Shown piece by piece: positions 26,656 to 42,100 of a stretch of DNA of 64,000 bases. The notes beneath the pieces were generated by a model. The model was given only the letters and a program-made list of their open reading frames with translations, was not told the origin of the DNA and did no database searches. A program made the position numbers and the translations under genes. Within the stretch, counting starts at the first letter, position 1. The number at the start of each line of letters is the position of its first letter. The stretch lies in NCBI GenBank assembly GCA_015657535.1, contig JADHZB010001966.1:1-64000 (forward strand). Reading direction: 5' to 3'. This DNA is from Nephromyces sp. MM_2019. Lineage: Eukaryota; Apicomplexa; Aconoidasida; Nephromycida.

Positions 26656-28511
26656 ATGTATAATTGGCGCCACAACAAAGTTGTCATGTACATAGAGAAT
26701 AACTCTATGGTTGTTTGGTATATTGTTAGAGCATTAACTGCACTGAGCTCACTGTTCTATATATGCTCTGGATGTATTGCATTATTTGAGCAAAATTCAA
26801 CATACTCACTAAGGATTTTAGGTATTTACGTTGCTGCCTTGGGTATCCTCTGCTTTTTCTTGGACTTCTCACCCTATACATTTTCATTTTTGGTAATTTA
26901 TCTACCACTAATAGGTAAAGTTTCAAACCCAATTTTACTTAATTATCAATTGAAATGAACTGATAATAAATTATGCCGGTTATTAAGATTTTTGTAGCAT
27001 TTCCTTGAAGTTCATTTATTTACATTTATTATATAAATTTTTATTTCATAAATTGAGTAATTCTGCTTGACTAACAGATACAGGCTGAAAATTTAACTTT
27101 TTGAGTTTTATTTACATTGAAATTTACACTAAAACTTCATGAAACATAAAACACAATAATCAGATTTGTATTAATTATGTATTATTCGCTATCATTTTGA
27201 ACATTATTGAAGCATTGCTTAACAGATTTACTGGTGAAATTTTGAATCACCTCAACCAATCGTCGTCCCTTTTATTTTATATATTTCAAAGCATGTTGTC
27301 TAAGCTTGGCTAAATTTATCTAAATTGATAATAATCTTTTTAATAAGAACTTTTGTTGATTAATGCAATTTTTTGTTATTTTCTAAATCTAGGCGAACAC
27401 AGCTTCAGAGGATTCTTTCATATAGGGTAAACATTACTCACGTTTTTACAACTATCTTTATTGCAACTCAATTCAATCTAAATACATATACAAATATACT
27501 CATAAGTAACAAACACTTTTAGTTTTTTCAATGGATTTTCTTGGATTGATAATTGTTTCATATTCAATTTCATCATTATTCTTTGAATATTTTACACAGA
27601 TTGGGATTACTTTCTTTGGGTGATGAATTTCTATGGGTTGGTAAAACTGCTGGATCTATTTTGATTATTCTTGGCATATTTGAGTATGTTGGATACATTT
27701 AGACTCATGTCTTTTATTTATAATTTTATTCACTCCGATATTAGTGTAAATATCTTTTATGATTTGTATATTTGACTTTCGTATGTTTATTTATTTATTA
27801 TTCTTTCGAAATTAATTAAATGATATTATATATATATAAATATCTAAGTCGAAAAGATCCAAAGATTCAGAAAACTTTTAAAATAGCCATTTAGTTTGGC
27901 TTACCTATATAGCATCTTTTCTTTAGAATATCACACTCAGTCAATCGATCATATGCCTATATAGTCATAAATTGTATGAATATTCCAAAGAAAAACTACT
28001 TTTGAGAATATAGTATTATAAATATAATTCAACACACTACTTTGCATGCATTAATCCCTTTCAATTTATTTAAGCCTTGTGATCCGATACTTATGGCCTC
28101 AATTGTCACCAAAGTAAGCTTGTATTTTTTGTTTTTATTATTTGCAATTTTATTTATATATTCAAAAAACTTTATGATATACTGCTGGAAATTTAATTAA
28201 AAATTAAATCCTCAATAATCTCACAACAGCTATGAACCATCTTATGACGAAGAATTCCCTGTTTATCCTGAGTAAGCCCTTATTTACTTCACATACTTAT
28301 CTCGTCAATCAAATCACAAACTCCCAACAATGCTAATGCATATTTTAAATGTGAATTTGAATTGTCACATTCCACAAGCTTATATAAAGCACTGCATAAA
28401 CCAATTCAAGTTCAGAACATATTAAACCTACATCATCCTATATTTATTCCTAGGTACTCCAATCCCGTAGAAAATCCAACTAGAACTAATACATATGGTG
28501 AAATACCATGA
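26656..28511 (+). CDS. Small four-helix membrane protein, COPI-associated/TVP15-like
   Basis: Five exons (26656-26914, 27393-27426, 27600-27683, 28230-28271, 28454-28511) join in phase to about 158 residues. There are four hydrophobic helices in roughly the first 120 residues. They read around LSSLFYICSGCIALF, LGIYVAALGILCFFLDF, FSFLVIYLPLIG and a last helix ending IILGIFDY. A GRGlfyi-like step appears as HSFRGFFHIGLG. This layout fits the COPI-associated/TVP15 group of Golgi and vesicle membrane proteins, an assignment from pattern only. The tail after the last helix is short and Tyr/Pro/Glu-rich (YEPSYDEEFPVYPEYSNP), and could hold sorting motifs. The first ATG is followed by a second in-frame ATG 10 codons later, which could be the true start. 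Confidence 0.65.
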
Positions 28512-29163
28512 ACTTTATAATAAGCTAACCCATTTTACAGTTAAAGCACTCCAAACCTCATTCAATTTAATATATGATACTCACACATCTCTTCAAGGCG
28601 ATACATTCTTAATCTTAACAAATAAATTCTTTCCACTTTTTCATGTTATTGTAAATCATCTTAATAAAGTATAAGTATTATGTTATAATATGAAATCGTT
28701 ACTTTTTATTATAAATTCTAACAAACTGACTTTAAAAATTTCCAATACAAGTAAAGGTATTAAACTTTATTCCTTTTAGCAATCCAAAAATGATCAGCTA
28801 GTAATTTAAAAATTTTTGAGGCCAAAGCTGCCAACTTATACCCCCAATATCTACATTTAAAGCTTCATTTGTTACTAGTTTAATTATAAATAAAAATATT
28901 GATAAAATTGTTGAAATAGACAACATTTTGCGTATGTTTTAGAGTATTTTTTTTTTATAACTTTTTACGAATTCAAAGAATATCGTTGATAAAACTTATT
29001 TTTGATCCAAGTCTTTCTACCTAGTTAATTAACAAACCAAAGTTGCTTTTTGCATTTGAAAATAAGATTCAAAGAAAAACTTTTTAGATTTAATTTTGAA
29101 GGGTCTATCTGCAGATCATATAATGAACAGGAGAATTATACCGTAATACATCAATGAAATTGC
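28512..29163. other. Convergent intergenic spacer
   Basis: AT-rich spacer between two 3' ends, with a T9 run near 28949. No coding signal. Confidence 0.45.
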
Positions 29164-32100
29164 TTAAATATCAATGGACATAATTTTCTCATGTAAATGC
29201 TGAAGGGTTTTAGAAGAGTTTGGAACCTTTTGGATGCCCTCAAATAATTTGCTAAGGATTTCACGATCAGCAAACTTGCTCAAAGACTCGATCAAATATA
29301 TTGCACTATCCTAGAAGGAATACACATATAAATTAAAGCCTTTATTTTACATTTTTTAAAAAATGTAATTTATTATAATTTGATTACAAGAAAATAATAG
29401 TTTATATCAAATGATAACTCATAGCCAATTTGTCTATTCAGACTCGTAACATAGCTCTAGAATGACTATAAAGTCACAAAATTATAATATTATAGCTTTT
29501 ACAATAAACAACATGGAGAGATAAATATCAGCATCAATTGCTGTAATTTTGAAGGTTTCAACAACAATTCATTGTTTGAGCAGCAAGCAAAGCTATCAAT
29601 AAGTTTATTGCGATTTAGTAAGACTTGTTCTCAAAAATTTTCAAAACTTGGGTTTTGGATATAGATATTTATCAAATTAAATCCAAAATTCTTTTAAATT
29701 TTAAATTTGCAATACATCTATCTATTTTTTTCAAAATGTTTTAAAGTTGTAAATAGGGGATGTAAATTTTTAGGAACACACTACAAGTAGCACCAAATTT
29801 TGAGAATTAAAGAGCTTCATTTTATTTACATATATATAAATATAGTCAAACGATTTAATAGCTTCTAACCAGTAATTTATCTGACTCCAATAAAATCAAG
29901 GCAAGATAAGCCTGTATTTCTTCCTTAAAGGGATTTAAAATATAAGCCTTGATCAGTGAATCGCAGGCAGAATCGTGTCTATTTGTGTAAAATTGAGTTT
30001 TACCCAATTCAAACCAACCAATTGAAGACGGGTGACGATGTGCAAAAGCAATAAAGTGTGAGTATGCCGTTTCATAGTCTCTACAAGTTAAATCAAAATG
30101 TAAAGATAAGCAAAACTACAATCTAAATGTTAAATTCTCAAATTATTTATTTCTATAGGCTATAAAGTATATAAGTAGGTATTAAAATATTTACAATAAG
30201 CAAGGCGAGCAATAAATTTAGAGTCAATCTTATGGGATTGTCAATTCTTCATACTTAATATTATTGTGTAAAATTCCCATTTGATAATGAAATAGAAGTT
30301 TTTCTTTGTCATCAAGCTTAGGAAAACATTGAGACCAATAACTTATAGCCAATGCTATGTCATTTGAAAGAAAATGTGCCTTGGCTAACTCTTGAAGTAC
30401 ATTTTTAGAGGAGGGGCTCAGTGATTTGAGAGTTTTGTTGGCTTTATGAAAATCTTGTAAAATAAAAAGTTACGACTTTATTTTTAATACTAAATGTGGT
30501 TTATTGCCATATAATTTTTTATAATAAAACTGTGTTGAACTAGTAATAACTACCTTCTTAAATGTGTTGATCTACAGTCTTAAATTAGTATATCTCATAA
30601 ACTACGGGTGGTGAAATTAAACAAGAACTTCTGAGTGAGTAGAATCATACTTTTATAAACTAGATTATTTTATCATAATTTTATTTGAGTAATTAAAACG
30701 CTTTTTCACAGCTATGAATGATTACTGAGTGTTAAGTAGCATTTATTTGTTACACAATTGTTAGCTGAAGCAGATATTATTTTGGTAGCAATAAATGTTT
30801 TTATTTTTTGATTTTAATTTTAGTAGTTACCTGATAGCCCCATATAAACCTTTGACAATCGAACCTTCATTGCCTCTGATTCGAGAAAATCTTGAACAAA
30901 AAATGTCTTAGACTTAATCTCGAAAATTCTTAGGGCCAATTCATGTAATTCTAACTCTAGCAACTTATCTATAACATCAATGTATGTGATATCAACCTAA
31001 AAAGTACACCACAGGTTTTGATTAATTATATTATAGTTAGTCTGGTAAATCTACAAGACTATCTTAACACTAGGCTAAATGAGCACTAAATTATCAAATT
31101 TGTTACAATCATAGTTGTCTTGGATGAGCTCTAAATTAGCTCTTAGTTTCACTTATTTCATTTTCTTAATTTTTCTTAAAGATTTTTACTGGAAATATCT
31201 TTTTCAGCACTTCTTTATTAGATATGCAAATGTATTTGCTGCATTAAGTTATAAAGTATTGCCTTAAGGAGGTATAAAAAGTTGTAAAAACTTGGTCAAA
31301 ATATAATTAAATACTTAAACAATATTAAGCTAATTGAACATAATACACTAACCTTGTTGTGCCTTGTCTCATGATCTCCTTGTGGAAATGCGATGCTTAA
31401 TTCATTAAATGAATTGTAATATCTACCATAATACGCAGAAATTTGTTGAAATTCTTCTAGCTTTTCAAAATCTGCTCAGGATATTCAAAGGTAAAGCGAT
31501 TTACTCCAAAACATTACGTGATTCTTTAGCCTTACGACTGGTGCGCAAATTATTCTCTAAAATCCAAAGGTACAACTATCTTAAACCTACCCTATATTTC
31601 TAGTGAAAATCTATTAAAGACTATCTTATTCACAATATATAAAAAAATTTGTAAATAATTTTGTTAGATTTTACGTCCAGGTTACGTAAAGGGTAGTGTG
31701 ATGATTTAAGAATATCTTATTCAATATAAAATTCAAAAATGAGGCTCTAATTCGAAGCTCAGGAATGATTTCTTACAGGGTCTTATTGTTCTAAGATTGA
31801 AAGCTAAAATTAGTGTAAGGTCAAACATTTGAATTTAAAAGAAATTATAAAAACTGCTCATTTTACCTGGGACATAATAATAATTATTGGTTTGAAAAGC
31901 TAAATTATGATATTTCTCACTACTGAGCTCATATCCTTGTAAGAAATAAATTAAAGAAAGGCATAGGCAACATAAAGCATCATCTTTCCACTTTTGATGG
32001 ATGTATTCGAAACATTGCGTAGCTTCAAACAGTTCATTGTTGGACCATAGATAAAAGCTCCATAAATGTATGATCACTATTTCATCCTACAATTTAAGTG

Positions 32101-35100
32101 CATAAAGGTGGAACACATGAGTAGGCAAATTTTTTCTAGCAAGTTAATTTTTCAAATTAATATAATATTTAGGATATTTGTGTAAAATTGGAAATTATCT
32201 TGGCTTAAATGGGTTTAGTCGATCTCAATGATAGTATATGTTGACTTTAGCTACAATCAGTATCCTACAAAACTCGAAGCATTTTAGGTATTAATTAATA
32301 ATAGAACATAAAAATTGTTTCAATTAATAGTTATATTTCGCCTCCTTACTAGTTGTTTTGGGATTAAATAGCAAATAAAAAGCATAAAGTTTGAACACAT
32401 GAGTAGTAATTACTGCCTAATATAGGAATTTAACCTGTGAAGATTTACATAACTTTAAGCCTTTAGATACGTTATTTGAAACATCACTTTTGGGTCTTTT
32501 GGAGATAATATTCAGTTTTATTAGTTGAATATAATCTTTGGTATCCAACTCATTACGTAAATTAATTGACTTTTCCATATAAATAGAAGCCTGCGAAAAG
32601 TCCTTAGTGAAGCATGCTTCATCAGAGAGCCTTAAAAGCATTGCCCATTCAAGCTCCATATCTCCATTTTGGTTTTTATCAATTTCCCATAAAGATTGGG
32701 CCAGTTTTAGCTTTTCTTTCCTAAATGTATTCAGCAGTTAATTTGTTTTCAAACTTAATCCAATAAAATATTTAAAATATTGCAGTAAGTAAATAAAAGA
32801 GAAAAATAACTAGTGGTTTTCATTTATAGCCATTACCCAGAGTCAACAATCGTGGCTCTATTAATGTTTCAAGCTACAATAATACCATTATATAACAATT
32901 TTTGTTAGTAGTAGTAAATTCAGAGCTTTATAAGTTAAGTCCCTGGCTTACTAAGTGAAGCAGTTCGGAGCAAATAGTAGGTAGATTGAAAATTTTATTT
33001 CGAGATTCGAAAAATACATAGATTATGTTTATCTTACATCCCAATTCTAAAGTCATCAATTCTATAGAAAGCACGATATATTTGAAATTAAAGACTAAAG
33101 CTGTAGACTGATTTATGAGAGCCCAGAAGTTAAAGGAAATCAGGTTGTATACATATTAATATGTCTAGCAAATAAATATATTAAAAGCAAACATACTCTA
33201 AAACTTTTTCGACATGGTTATGGCACAGGTCCATGATATCCATATAAATTTGGTTAAGAACGTTTCCATGTATTTTAGCGTCGGTGCTAGTATTAAGGTG
33301 ATTTTTGTTTTGAACATAACTATAGTTGTCATTAATCATTTCCCCAATATAAGTAATCTAAAAGATAACATAGAAAATGATGCCACAAAACCCTATTTTT
33401 ATAAATGGGGAAATATAAAATTATTCAATGTATGCAAAAGATTACAGTGCTGATGTAATTTCAAATACTTAGAGATGCATTAACAAATTATAAAGATCAT
33501 GGCTCGACCAAAAATTAATAATTCGGCTTTGTTGTATATTAATTTGTGGCAGAACAAGCTAGAATTAAACATTAAGTAAGATTATTTGATCAACAACAAA
33601 TTTCATTCCAATAAATTGAGTAGCTAATTTTAAGATGCTCTAAACTGCTAAAGTAAAGTATCAGGTTTGAACAACAAAGGGAAGGCTTTGGAGTAAATTC
33701 TTAAAATTTTAACTGATTCAAAATAATATTCATGGACATACAATTGAGTTTTCGATTTTCAAGGACAATTCATCATATGATCCATTTTCTTTAAGACAAT
33801 TTATAAAATATTCTTCTTGTGCTTCAAAAGAATGGCGTGCTTCCAATTCTTTTATTCTTGATGTGTATTGTTGGAACATTTCGCCATGAAGCTCTGATAA
33901 TAATCTAGATAACAAATCCATTATGTCAATTATCCTGTGAAGGTAGCAATACCTAACTCAGGGCAATTTAGCTAACATTATAATTGTTATTCTGATTCAT
34001 GTAAGCGTCGAATAGCCAAATTTTACTAGAATAAGTGATATGTAAGCAAGCCTACTCGCCACAAGTCATATGTACCTTGTAAATGATTCACCATGGACTA
34101 CTCCTGGTGACGACGTTTGATCTACAGTAGTAGCTATAGGTAAGCATTCCACGAAGCTGGGATGTTTTAATTGACTTATTTCTATAGTATAGTACAGTAA
34201 GTACCTTTTAAACACTGCATTTGTTTAAATATAGTTTAAAAAGTTTCACCCCTCTCAAATCTTATAGTTAGGTTGATTTCTCCAACATTGAGAGCTTGCT
34301 TCGAATGGATTGAGGGCTTATCTAATAGTTTCTCTACATTAGCTTCACTCTCAACCCAGGGTGAGTATTGCTCAATTCTAACTTTAAACATGTGCTCTGT
34401 TAAAAGATCTTTTATTTTTTTTTAACTTCCAATTCAAGTAAACGGTAATCATATTTTTGAGTTAACAAATTTAAAGTGTTTCATTATGAAACTTTTAAGA
34501 AATTTAAAATTAAGACTAAAACTGTAGCAAATATTAGAGATTTTTAAATGCTTTAAAAAATACAAGTCATTATTTAAACAAAGTTTATGGAAAAGATTTA
34601 GTAGATACTGCTGCTCACCTTTTAAAAAGGGCTCTTTTTCAAAAATACTTAAATCCAGGGGCCCTCGAAAATATTGACTCTTTGAGAAAGAAGCAAGCTG
34701 CTCAATTTCTCTTAATTTCTGATTCGAAATTGTGGAACTATTGTTATTCTAGTAGAATCCTCGTAACAGAGGGTGAAAACTATAATATAAATGTTTCAAA
34801 AACTACGGAATAAATTTTGAAATCTAAAAGTAAGTTTTAATTCATTTTGTAGCATAATCTTTTCTTCGGAGTTGGAATCTACATATTCAAATCTATTTTG
34901 GATATTTCCTTACCTCTGATGTAAAGGCATTGTGTCTTAATCAAAAATGAAATTAGTGGACAATGGTAAATTTCCTAACCTGGGTTATTTTTTCCACCTT
35001 CATCCACTTTATTGGCTCTAGCACTCAAATACAAGTGAAATATATCCTTATTCTTTATTGCTCCAAATAACTTTTCCATTTTCTATATATGAAGTAAATA

Positions 35101-37705
35101 AATCGAGACTAATTTTTCTATAAACCCTAAGTTTTACAGTTATCTTAAATATGAAATCATTTTAACAAAGTGACTGAAACATATAAAAAAATGAAGTTTA
35201 TTTTTAAGTCTATTTCTAAAAATTCCATGTTATAGAAATTTAGGTCATAATTTTATTTTTATCAAAGCTGGCAAACATCTCTTGAAACTAACTGGCTTAT
35301 TTAAGAAAAATTTATTTTCATTTCCTTTCCAATTTATACTTTTCAATGTTGATTGATCATCCAAATTATGTCTTTCCTTGCTTTCTTTTGGATCTATTAA
35401 GTTTAAATCAACCAAAAAATTAGTCTGTTTAGGTATTGAGGTTTTTTTAAAGGATTGAAATTAGTGAATGAGTTCAAGATTAAAACATGATTTTGTTATG
35501 AAACTCCATATAAATATGAGTTCGAAAACACTTAAAATTTTATGTAAATTGCTTATTAACCTTCAAGTGATAGTTTGCCGTCTTCAAAAATAATTATTCC
35601 CAAAAATCCAAGCTAAAATGTTGTAAACCAAAATTAAAACGCGTTTTTTATTTTCGGAAATTTTAGAAAAACATTACTTTCTTTAATAAATAAACTTATA
35701 AAAAGCTATAAATTAAGTGACGCTAAAGTGATCATTATAACTCACCCTATATCTCAAACCATCCAAGATTTCTTTTTTATTTTTCAAGTTCATTGGTATA
35801 GTGAAGCCTTCAGCACCCAGTAACTATATTTTTGTATATGAAACAAATCTAAACGATTTTAGTCAAATTTATAAAAAAAACCCTAGGTAACTAAAAAAAT
35901 TCAGGTATTAAATTTATAAGATCTAGTTGCAACGTTTAAGCTTATTTACACTTCTTATGAAATAAATTTTGAGAAACTACAATTTTAGCTACTTATCGCC
36001 ATCAACTCACCTTGACACACATAATGTTCCATTCATCTCGGTCCTCTGGGGGAATTAATGCTTTGTCAACTTCGATTTTATAACTAATGTTTATTTTACT
36101 ATTCTTTTTATCATTTTCTTTTGCTATAAAAATTCATTTCAAAACTTTTCATTAATTGAAGTTTTCAACTTCCAGTAGGCAAAATTAGATGGCTATTTCT
36201 GCATAATTTTTACTAGTAAAATAAAACAATTACGCCCAATTCAAATAATCTAAACTCATGGCAAAAAGTAAGTTTGGTAAGCTTTCAATAATTGTATAAC
36301 TTTACGGCTGAGAATGTCTCATTTAATAATTCTATCTTATGATCTTAATATATTTATTGAAATTTAACTGAAACACTTGCGATTCTGATTAATCACCGAA
36401 CGTTACATAGTATCTATATTTTTATCTTAACAGCATGAAAAGTAGAGATTGATTGCCTATAAAGCATGTAAACTCATTAATAAATTGAAGGTGATAATAT
36501 TGTTCTATATATGCCAGATTTTATTATTGTTTTGCATTTTTTTTACTATCTTAAATATAGTTGAGTCTACATCGAATACCAAATTCATTGTTTAGGTAAA
36601 TAGAAACATGCTTATAAGAATAATTTTATTCTTATCTAGATTTTAGTTGACATGCTACAATTCATTTAGTCTCACCACTAGATTTATGAATTATAAAGGT
36701 AAATGATCCTGCTAACTCCCTCTGATCTTGTAGCAAAGGGATTAGTGAAAAACTATCCCTAGCAATGACATCATCGTTGTTAGGGTCAATAATTTTCAAA
36801 TTTGCGTCTTCAGTGCATATTTGTTCAATTAACTGTGGTGCTAGAGAAGTAAATTATATAAATTATAGATTTCTAAACTAGGATATGATATGAAATGTTA
36901 TCACCCTGAAATTTTATCATATATATACATACACACATACACCACCACAGGGAAGTTGCATTCATCAGAAACGCTAATAATAAGAAGTCAATAAATATGA
37001 AAAATAAATTTTCTTAAAAGTAATCCCCGACTGGAATTTTTTTAATAGATGGGTTTCACAGTTTGAAACAGCAACTCTAAATGTTTTGTAATGATAGCTT
37101 AATCATCATCAAATTTTGATTTTAGTAAGAATAAATTAGTTTTCACTAACAGCCAAATCGATAATTTGAAAAAGAGTTTATAATTTGTTATCATCGTTAT
37201 ATATGATTTTGAAATTTTTTCAACAGGAGATACTTAAATTGTCTATTCATTCTATACATTTTTACTTACTATTGATAGATATAAGCATTTGGTTTTGATT
37301 AAAAGTATATAAATTCGATTTTTTAAAGCCTTTCATGGCACAAGATGTTACAACGAAAGGAAGGCATCCTATTTGAACAATTTCAGGGAAACTTTATGGA
37401 AAATATTGTAAAATAAGTAAATATTGAAACATCTGAATGAATACTTAGATCATTAACCTAGCTCCAAAAATTCCTTACCATCAAAGGTCGCAATACTTTG
37501 TATTGTAGCATCATTTTCAGATGATATTTCGACCTAATAATTAAAAGAAGTACTAAAAATTAAAAAGTAATTCCTCCTAATTTCTATGAAATTAAACAAG
37601 TCTTAAAATAATAATTCAAACAAGATAGTCTAAAAAAATCTTATGCTAAAATTTTGGATTTACCTCAAATTGCCATGAAGTTTCATATCCTCGGCTTTGA
37701 TTCAT
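29164..37705 (-). CDS. Cilia- and flagella-associated protein 70-like (CFAP70)
   Basis: This is a long gene of about 20 short exons, starting at ATG 37705 and ending at TAA 29164. The N-terminal part contains a C2-like region ending DSFSLIPLLQDQRELAGSF, matching the 'G.avvDLLPLL.gq' segment of CFAP70. It is followed by an EWNIM exon and GPLDLSIFEKEPF. The middle exon at 33730-33921 has YFINCLKENGSYDELSLKIE, the 'LN.sGeY..fKeqLk' signature before the TPR half. The C-terminal exons encode TPR helices such as GWFELGKTQFYTNRHDSACD and AYLALILLESD, ending at EKIMSID. CFAP70 is an axonemal protein at the base of outer dynein arms. Its presence implies a flagellated stage, presumably microgametes. 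Not every exon border could be fixed. Confidence 0.72.
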
Positions 37706-39174
37706 AGTAGATTTTTATGATTTCTGACTATTAAACTTTAAGCAACAACTTCTAGGATAAACTTTGATAAAGATAGAAACCTACCTACTAAATTTAACAC
37801 ACAATCAGATCACATTCTGTTTTTAATCTGATTCATTTGTTTAAACTGTTTCGAATACTAAACTATAGTAACATAATGATAAGTTAATGATATGGACACT
37901 AGGCACTCAAAAAATGTTAAACCTATTAGTTAAGAAGAAAACTCGAAGCTTCAGGGTAAATAAAAATATGGTGCTCCCAGGTTACTCCTTAATGAAAATG
38001 TTTGATCCTATAATTTAATCCTTCATTATTAGAATTGAAAAAGGAAGATTTGTTTTGCTATAACAAAAATCTAAATATTATTTTGAATTATGAGGAATTT
38101 ATAATGCTTATTTCTCGTTATAAAATATATTAATCTAATTGTTGATCTTGTTTTTTTTATTCAAGCTATCTGAGAACCTGCAAAAAATGTCATACAAATT
38201 GACAGAAACATTACCTAATTAAAGACATTGATAGGCTTAAAATTTTACTGGAAGCATCGATACCAATAAAAAAAATTAAGAAAAATTTACTCTAACGGAT
38301 CTTGATTGAAGATATAATAAATTTATTTATTGTTCAATTACTTTAATTTCCTTAAAACCTCTTGTTATTTATCATTAAAGGTGTTTGTTAGCTAAAAAGC
38401 AAATTATTGATTATTTGGTAACAATAATAATATAGATCTATATATGCACAATTCAAAGAAAATTTTATTTAGAAAGGCTTCATTAGGAGCAATTTTTTCC
38501 CTTTGAAATGTCGTTTCATCTGTGTCGTAAAATGTTTTAAGCCTGCAAGTCTAATTGTGCTCATCTAACAAATTGAGACTCTAGATAAATTTCTTGAACC
38601 TAAGTTTTCCAAGCTTAAATGCGCAAATTAGTTTAGACATCACATGAAGGTCTTTTATTAGTCTATGTCAAGTTTAGATAAATAATCACACTTGACTTAT
38701 AGAGTGAAATTAGATTCAGAGTTATAAAAATTAGCGAGGTAGTTTGAAATTGGAATTTCTCCATTAGTTATACAACCTTAAACTAACGCATGACATTTAA
38801 AAAAATCCCCATTTAAGAATAAAAAGAGTCTAGCACATATTTCTGCAGTTCCTGGAAAGTTTACTACTTTATATGTTATTGTGAGCATAAGTATAATAAT
38901 TTTAACAATTGCCAACAATGTCGGAATTATAAATTTAAAAGAGCTTTGCAAAGAGTAAGTTTCATGATAATTGCCAATATTCACAAAAAGATTCTATTTT
39001 CACAATTCAGTTCAGAGGTGATCAATCTTAATTTTTAAAGGTATTCTTCCTATTGAAGAAGGTGTCCTGAGATAATAAGGAAGAATTTAGTCTTCTAATA
39101 TTTTATACTGTCCAGTCGCATAGAATTTAGGATTAATCAGGTCTTGTAGAAATATTAAAAAAATACTTATCAAA
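37706..39174. other. Divergent intergenic region
   Basis: Probable shared promoter region between CFAP70 and the NIPA gene. It includes a 68-codon minus-strand ORF (38778-38984) with one hydrophobic stretch but no other support, which I do not call as a gene. Confidence 0.4.
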
Positions 39175-42100
39175 ATGAGTGCTATTTTTGGTTGGAATCC
39201 AATAATTGGGTTAACCCTTGGTATTATTTTGACTTTAATCGGCTCAATTATGATGGCTGGGGGATCTACCTATATGAAAGTGGGGATAAATATGGAGTCT
39301 GAAAAGCAACAGAGGTTAGTAACCTACCCCTATTACGAACCAAACTGGTGGATCGGATTTGTATGTAAGAAAACCTGTTAATTGAGTGATTTCGAGAAAG
39401 TTACACGCTACTCATTATTTATTACGATATTCATTTATAAAGCTATTAGGCTTGTCCTTAGCTCAAAAAATTTATATTTTAATAAATATTTAAGGCTTTT
39501 ATTTTTAATGTAAGTAACTAAATTCTTATTTTCAGTTTATATTTTGGGCTCCACTCTACATGTAGCAGCTTTAGGCTTTGCACCTGCAAGTGTCTTAGCG
39601 CCTATGAATTCAATTGGCTTGATTGTTAATGCAATCTTAGCTTCGGTGATTAAGAAAATTATTTTTTCATTGAATTAGTGTGATTTTACCTAATAAATCT
39701 ATTATCAGGCAATTCTAAAAGAATCATTTGGTACAGTAGATATCATATCTACATCAGGTACGGCTATAGGGGTGACCTTTTGTGCTCTTGCATCATTTTT
39801 CACTGATGGCTTGGGACAAAACTCATCGGTTAGATATATAAATTTAGCACCTATGTTTAAAAATTATTAAAAAAATTTTCTAATCTTGAATTTCTTGTTA
39901 TTAAATGAATTTTAAGCCTGATGACGAGGTATTGCACTGTATGGCAAGTTGGAGGAAGCCTTGGTATCTTATATATTTGGTAATTGGTGGAATTAGTGGA
40001 CTAATAATCGTCATATTTGTTGAGATAAAAGAAAATGACTTCCTGGAGGATGACTCTTTTACCAATGAAAATTTGATAAACCTTGGTGAACTAAGTTATA
40101 ATAAGTGAGAGCCTTGATATAGTATTGTGAAATCTAGTCAGAAACTCATTTAATTTAAAAATAAAATACAACTAATTATAAACAGAAAATGAGAGTTCTT
40201 AAATTTTAGAAAATGTGTAGCATGCTACAATTCCTTGTTCATAAAATACAATCGGAACTTTTTTTGGATAAAAGATATCATAACTATAGTCTAATTTTTT
40301 TTTTTAAAATAGGAAAAATAGGCGTTGCTATAGCACATGGGAAAACATTTATTATGTCAATTTTGCTGTTAGGTTGAATAGTAACTCTATACAAGTACCT
40401 GTTTCAAAACCAGTAAATGTGAAATATTCTCCTGGATCTTTTCCGAGACAAATTGGTGAGCTATTTTTACAATAAGAAGCCATGCTTAATATCGATTGAT
40501 TAACTATGCTATTTATTCTGACTTTTAGGTATATCTTATGGATATCTAGCTGGTTTGATTGGTGCCCAGTGTGTTCTACAATTGAAAGAAATCGTTTCAT
40601 GTTTGGAGGTAAGTGGATAAAATATTGAGGCTATGTCAAATCTGTTTTAAGTATAAAATACCCTTTTGAAACCTGAAATTTCTCTTATTTCTCTTATTGG
40701 TCATTAAACTGTGCAATTTCTGTAGAAAACAATCGAGGGAGATTATACAATCTTCTATGAACCTGCAAGCTATCTGCTTACAATTTTTCTTCTCCTTTCC
40801 GTTTGGTTACAAGTAATTCAAAGCATAATTTTAAGTAAATTTTGGTTATAAAATAGATCAATATCAAGTATTTTCATGTTCTAATTTTCATAGATAAACC
40901 AAGCATAATCATTGATTAATTTATTCAAATTAATATATAGATATATTACCTCAACCTGGGACTAGCTAGGGGAGATTCAACGTATGTTGTGCCAACCTAT
41001 TATGTAGTTTGGACAGTGTTTGGAACCTTTGGTGGTAAATTTCATTGTGGATTATAGATTTTAATTGTTGATCAAAATTTGAATTCTATAATACAATGAT
41101 CAACCGGCATTAGTTAGATAAACTAGAAATTTTGACTAGATGGTCTAATCATAAATTTCAATAAATATTTCAAGCAATTCCAACTCGTACTATTATTATT
41201 CTAACCAAGATTAGATTTTTACATACACTATTTGTGTTAAGGATTTGCAAAATTTGATGAATATCAAGGTTATAGTCCTGCAGCAACCATCTTGTTTTCA
41301 ATAGGCCTAGCCATGACAGTCTTATGCGTTGCAATTCTTGCAATCCAAGAAATGCTATACTTGTAAGTAAATCTATGTACTAAGTACTACGCATTAGAGA
41401 GCAATATTTCAATTTTGAAAACACCTTGATATTTTCTATTAAGTCAAAGGGATAGTTTGGTATATCCTGTGATTAAAGTTTAATTGAAAGCTTTTCCTAC
41501 TTTATATGCCAGCTTTCAAACACCTGAATAATTGTAATATTACAGGAGGCGCTTTGTCGATGAAAAAGTACCTGAGATGCCTGATGAGCTTATGGATTTG
41601 GTAATATATAAAAAAAAATTATATATTCCACTCTAGAGATAAAAGGGAAAGTGGAAGTAGAGATTCTTGAATTTTAAAAGTTAATGCGTTGCTTTGATGG
41701 ATGTATAGGCTACTCAAGACTTAGTAGATCAGCAAATGAAAAAAAAAGTAACATTTGGTATGGGCTTATTCCAGTTTTCGCTACTTGGTAGAACAGTTGG
41801 GCGGAAACGATACAAAAATTGTAAGCTCATTGTGAATATCTTACAATTCAAATAAACTTAAAATATGATAATTTATAAGAAGACTTTGCCAAAATGGAAT
41901 TGTTTTTGTATAGTGTATAGAATGATTAGGAGGATAAGGAGTACAGCATCTGATACTGCCATTGAAGATCGTGACATAGATATATCAATTGATAATAATA
42001 GATATATAGGAACCCATACAGTCCCTCATAGTTTGAGGTTCAGCCAGCAACCAAGGAATAATTCCAATAAACTTGTAATTGAAAATACTGATTTAGTTTA

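Noticed and set aside
38778..38984. 68-codon minus-strand ORF with one hydrophobic segment
   Set aside because: It has an ATG and a TM-like stretch but no splice partners, no family signature and AT-rich codons. It could be chance.
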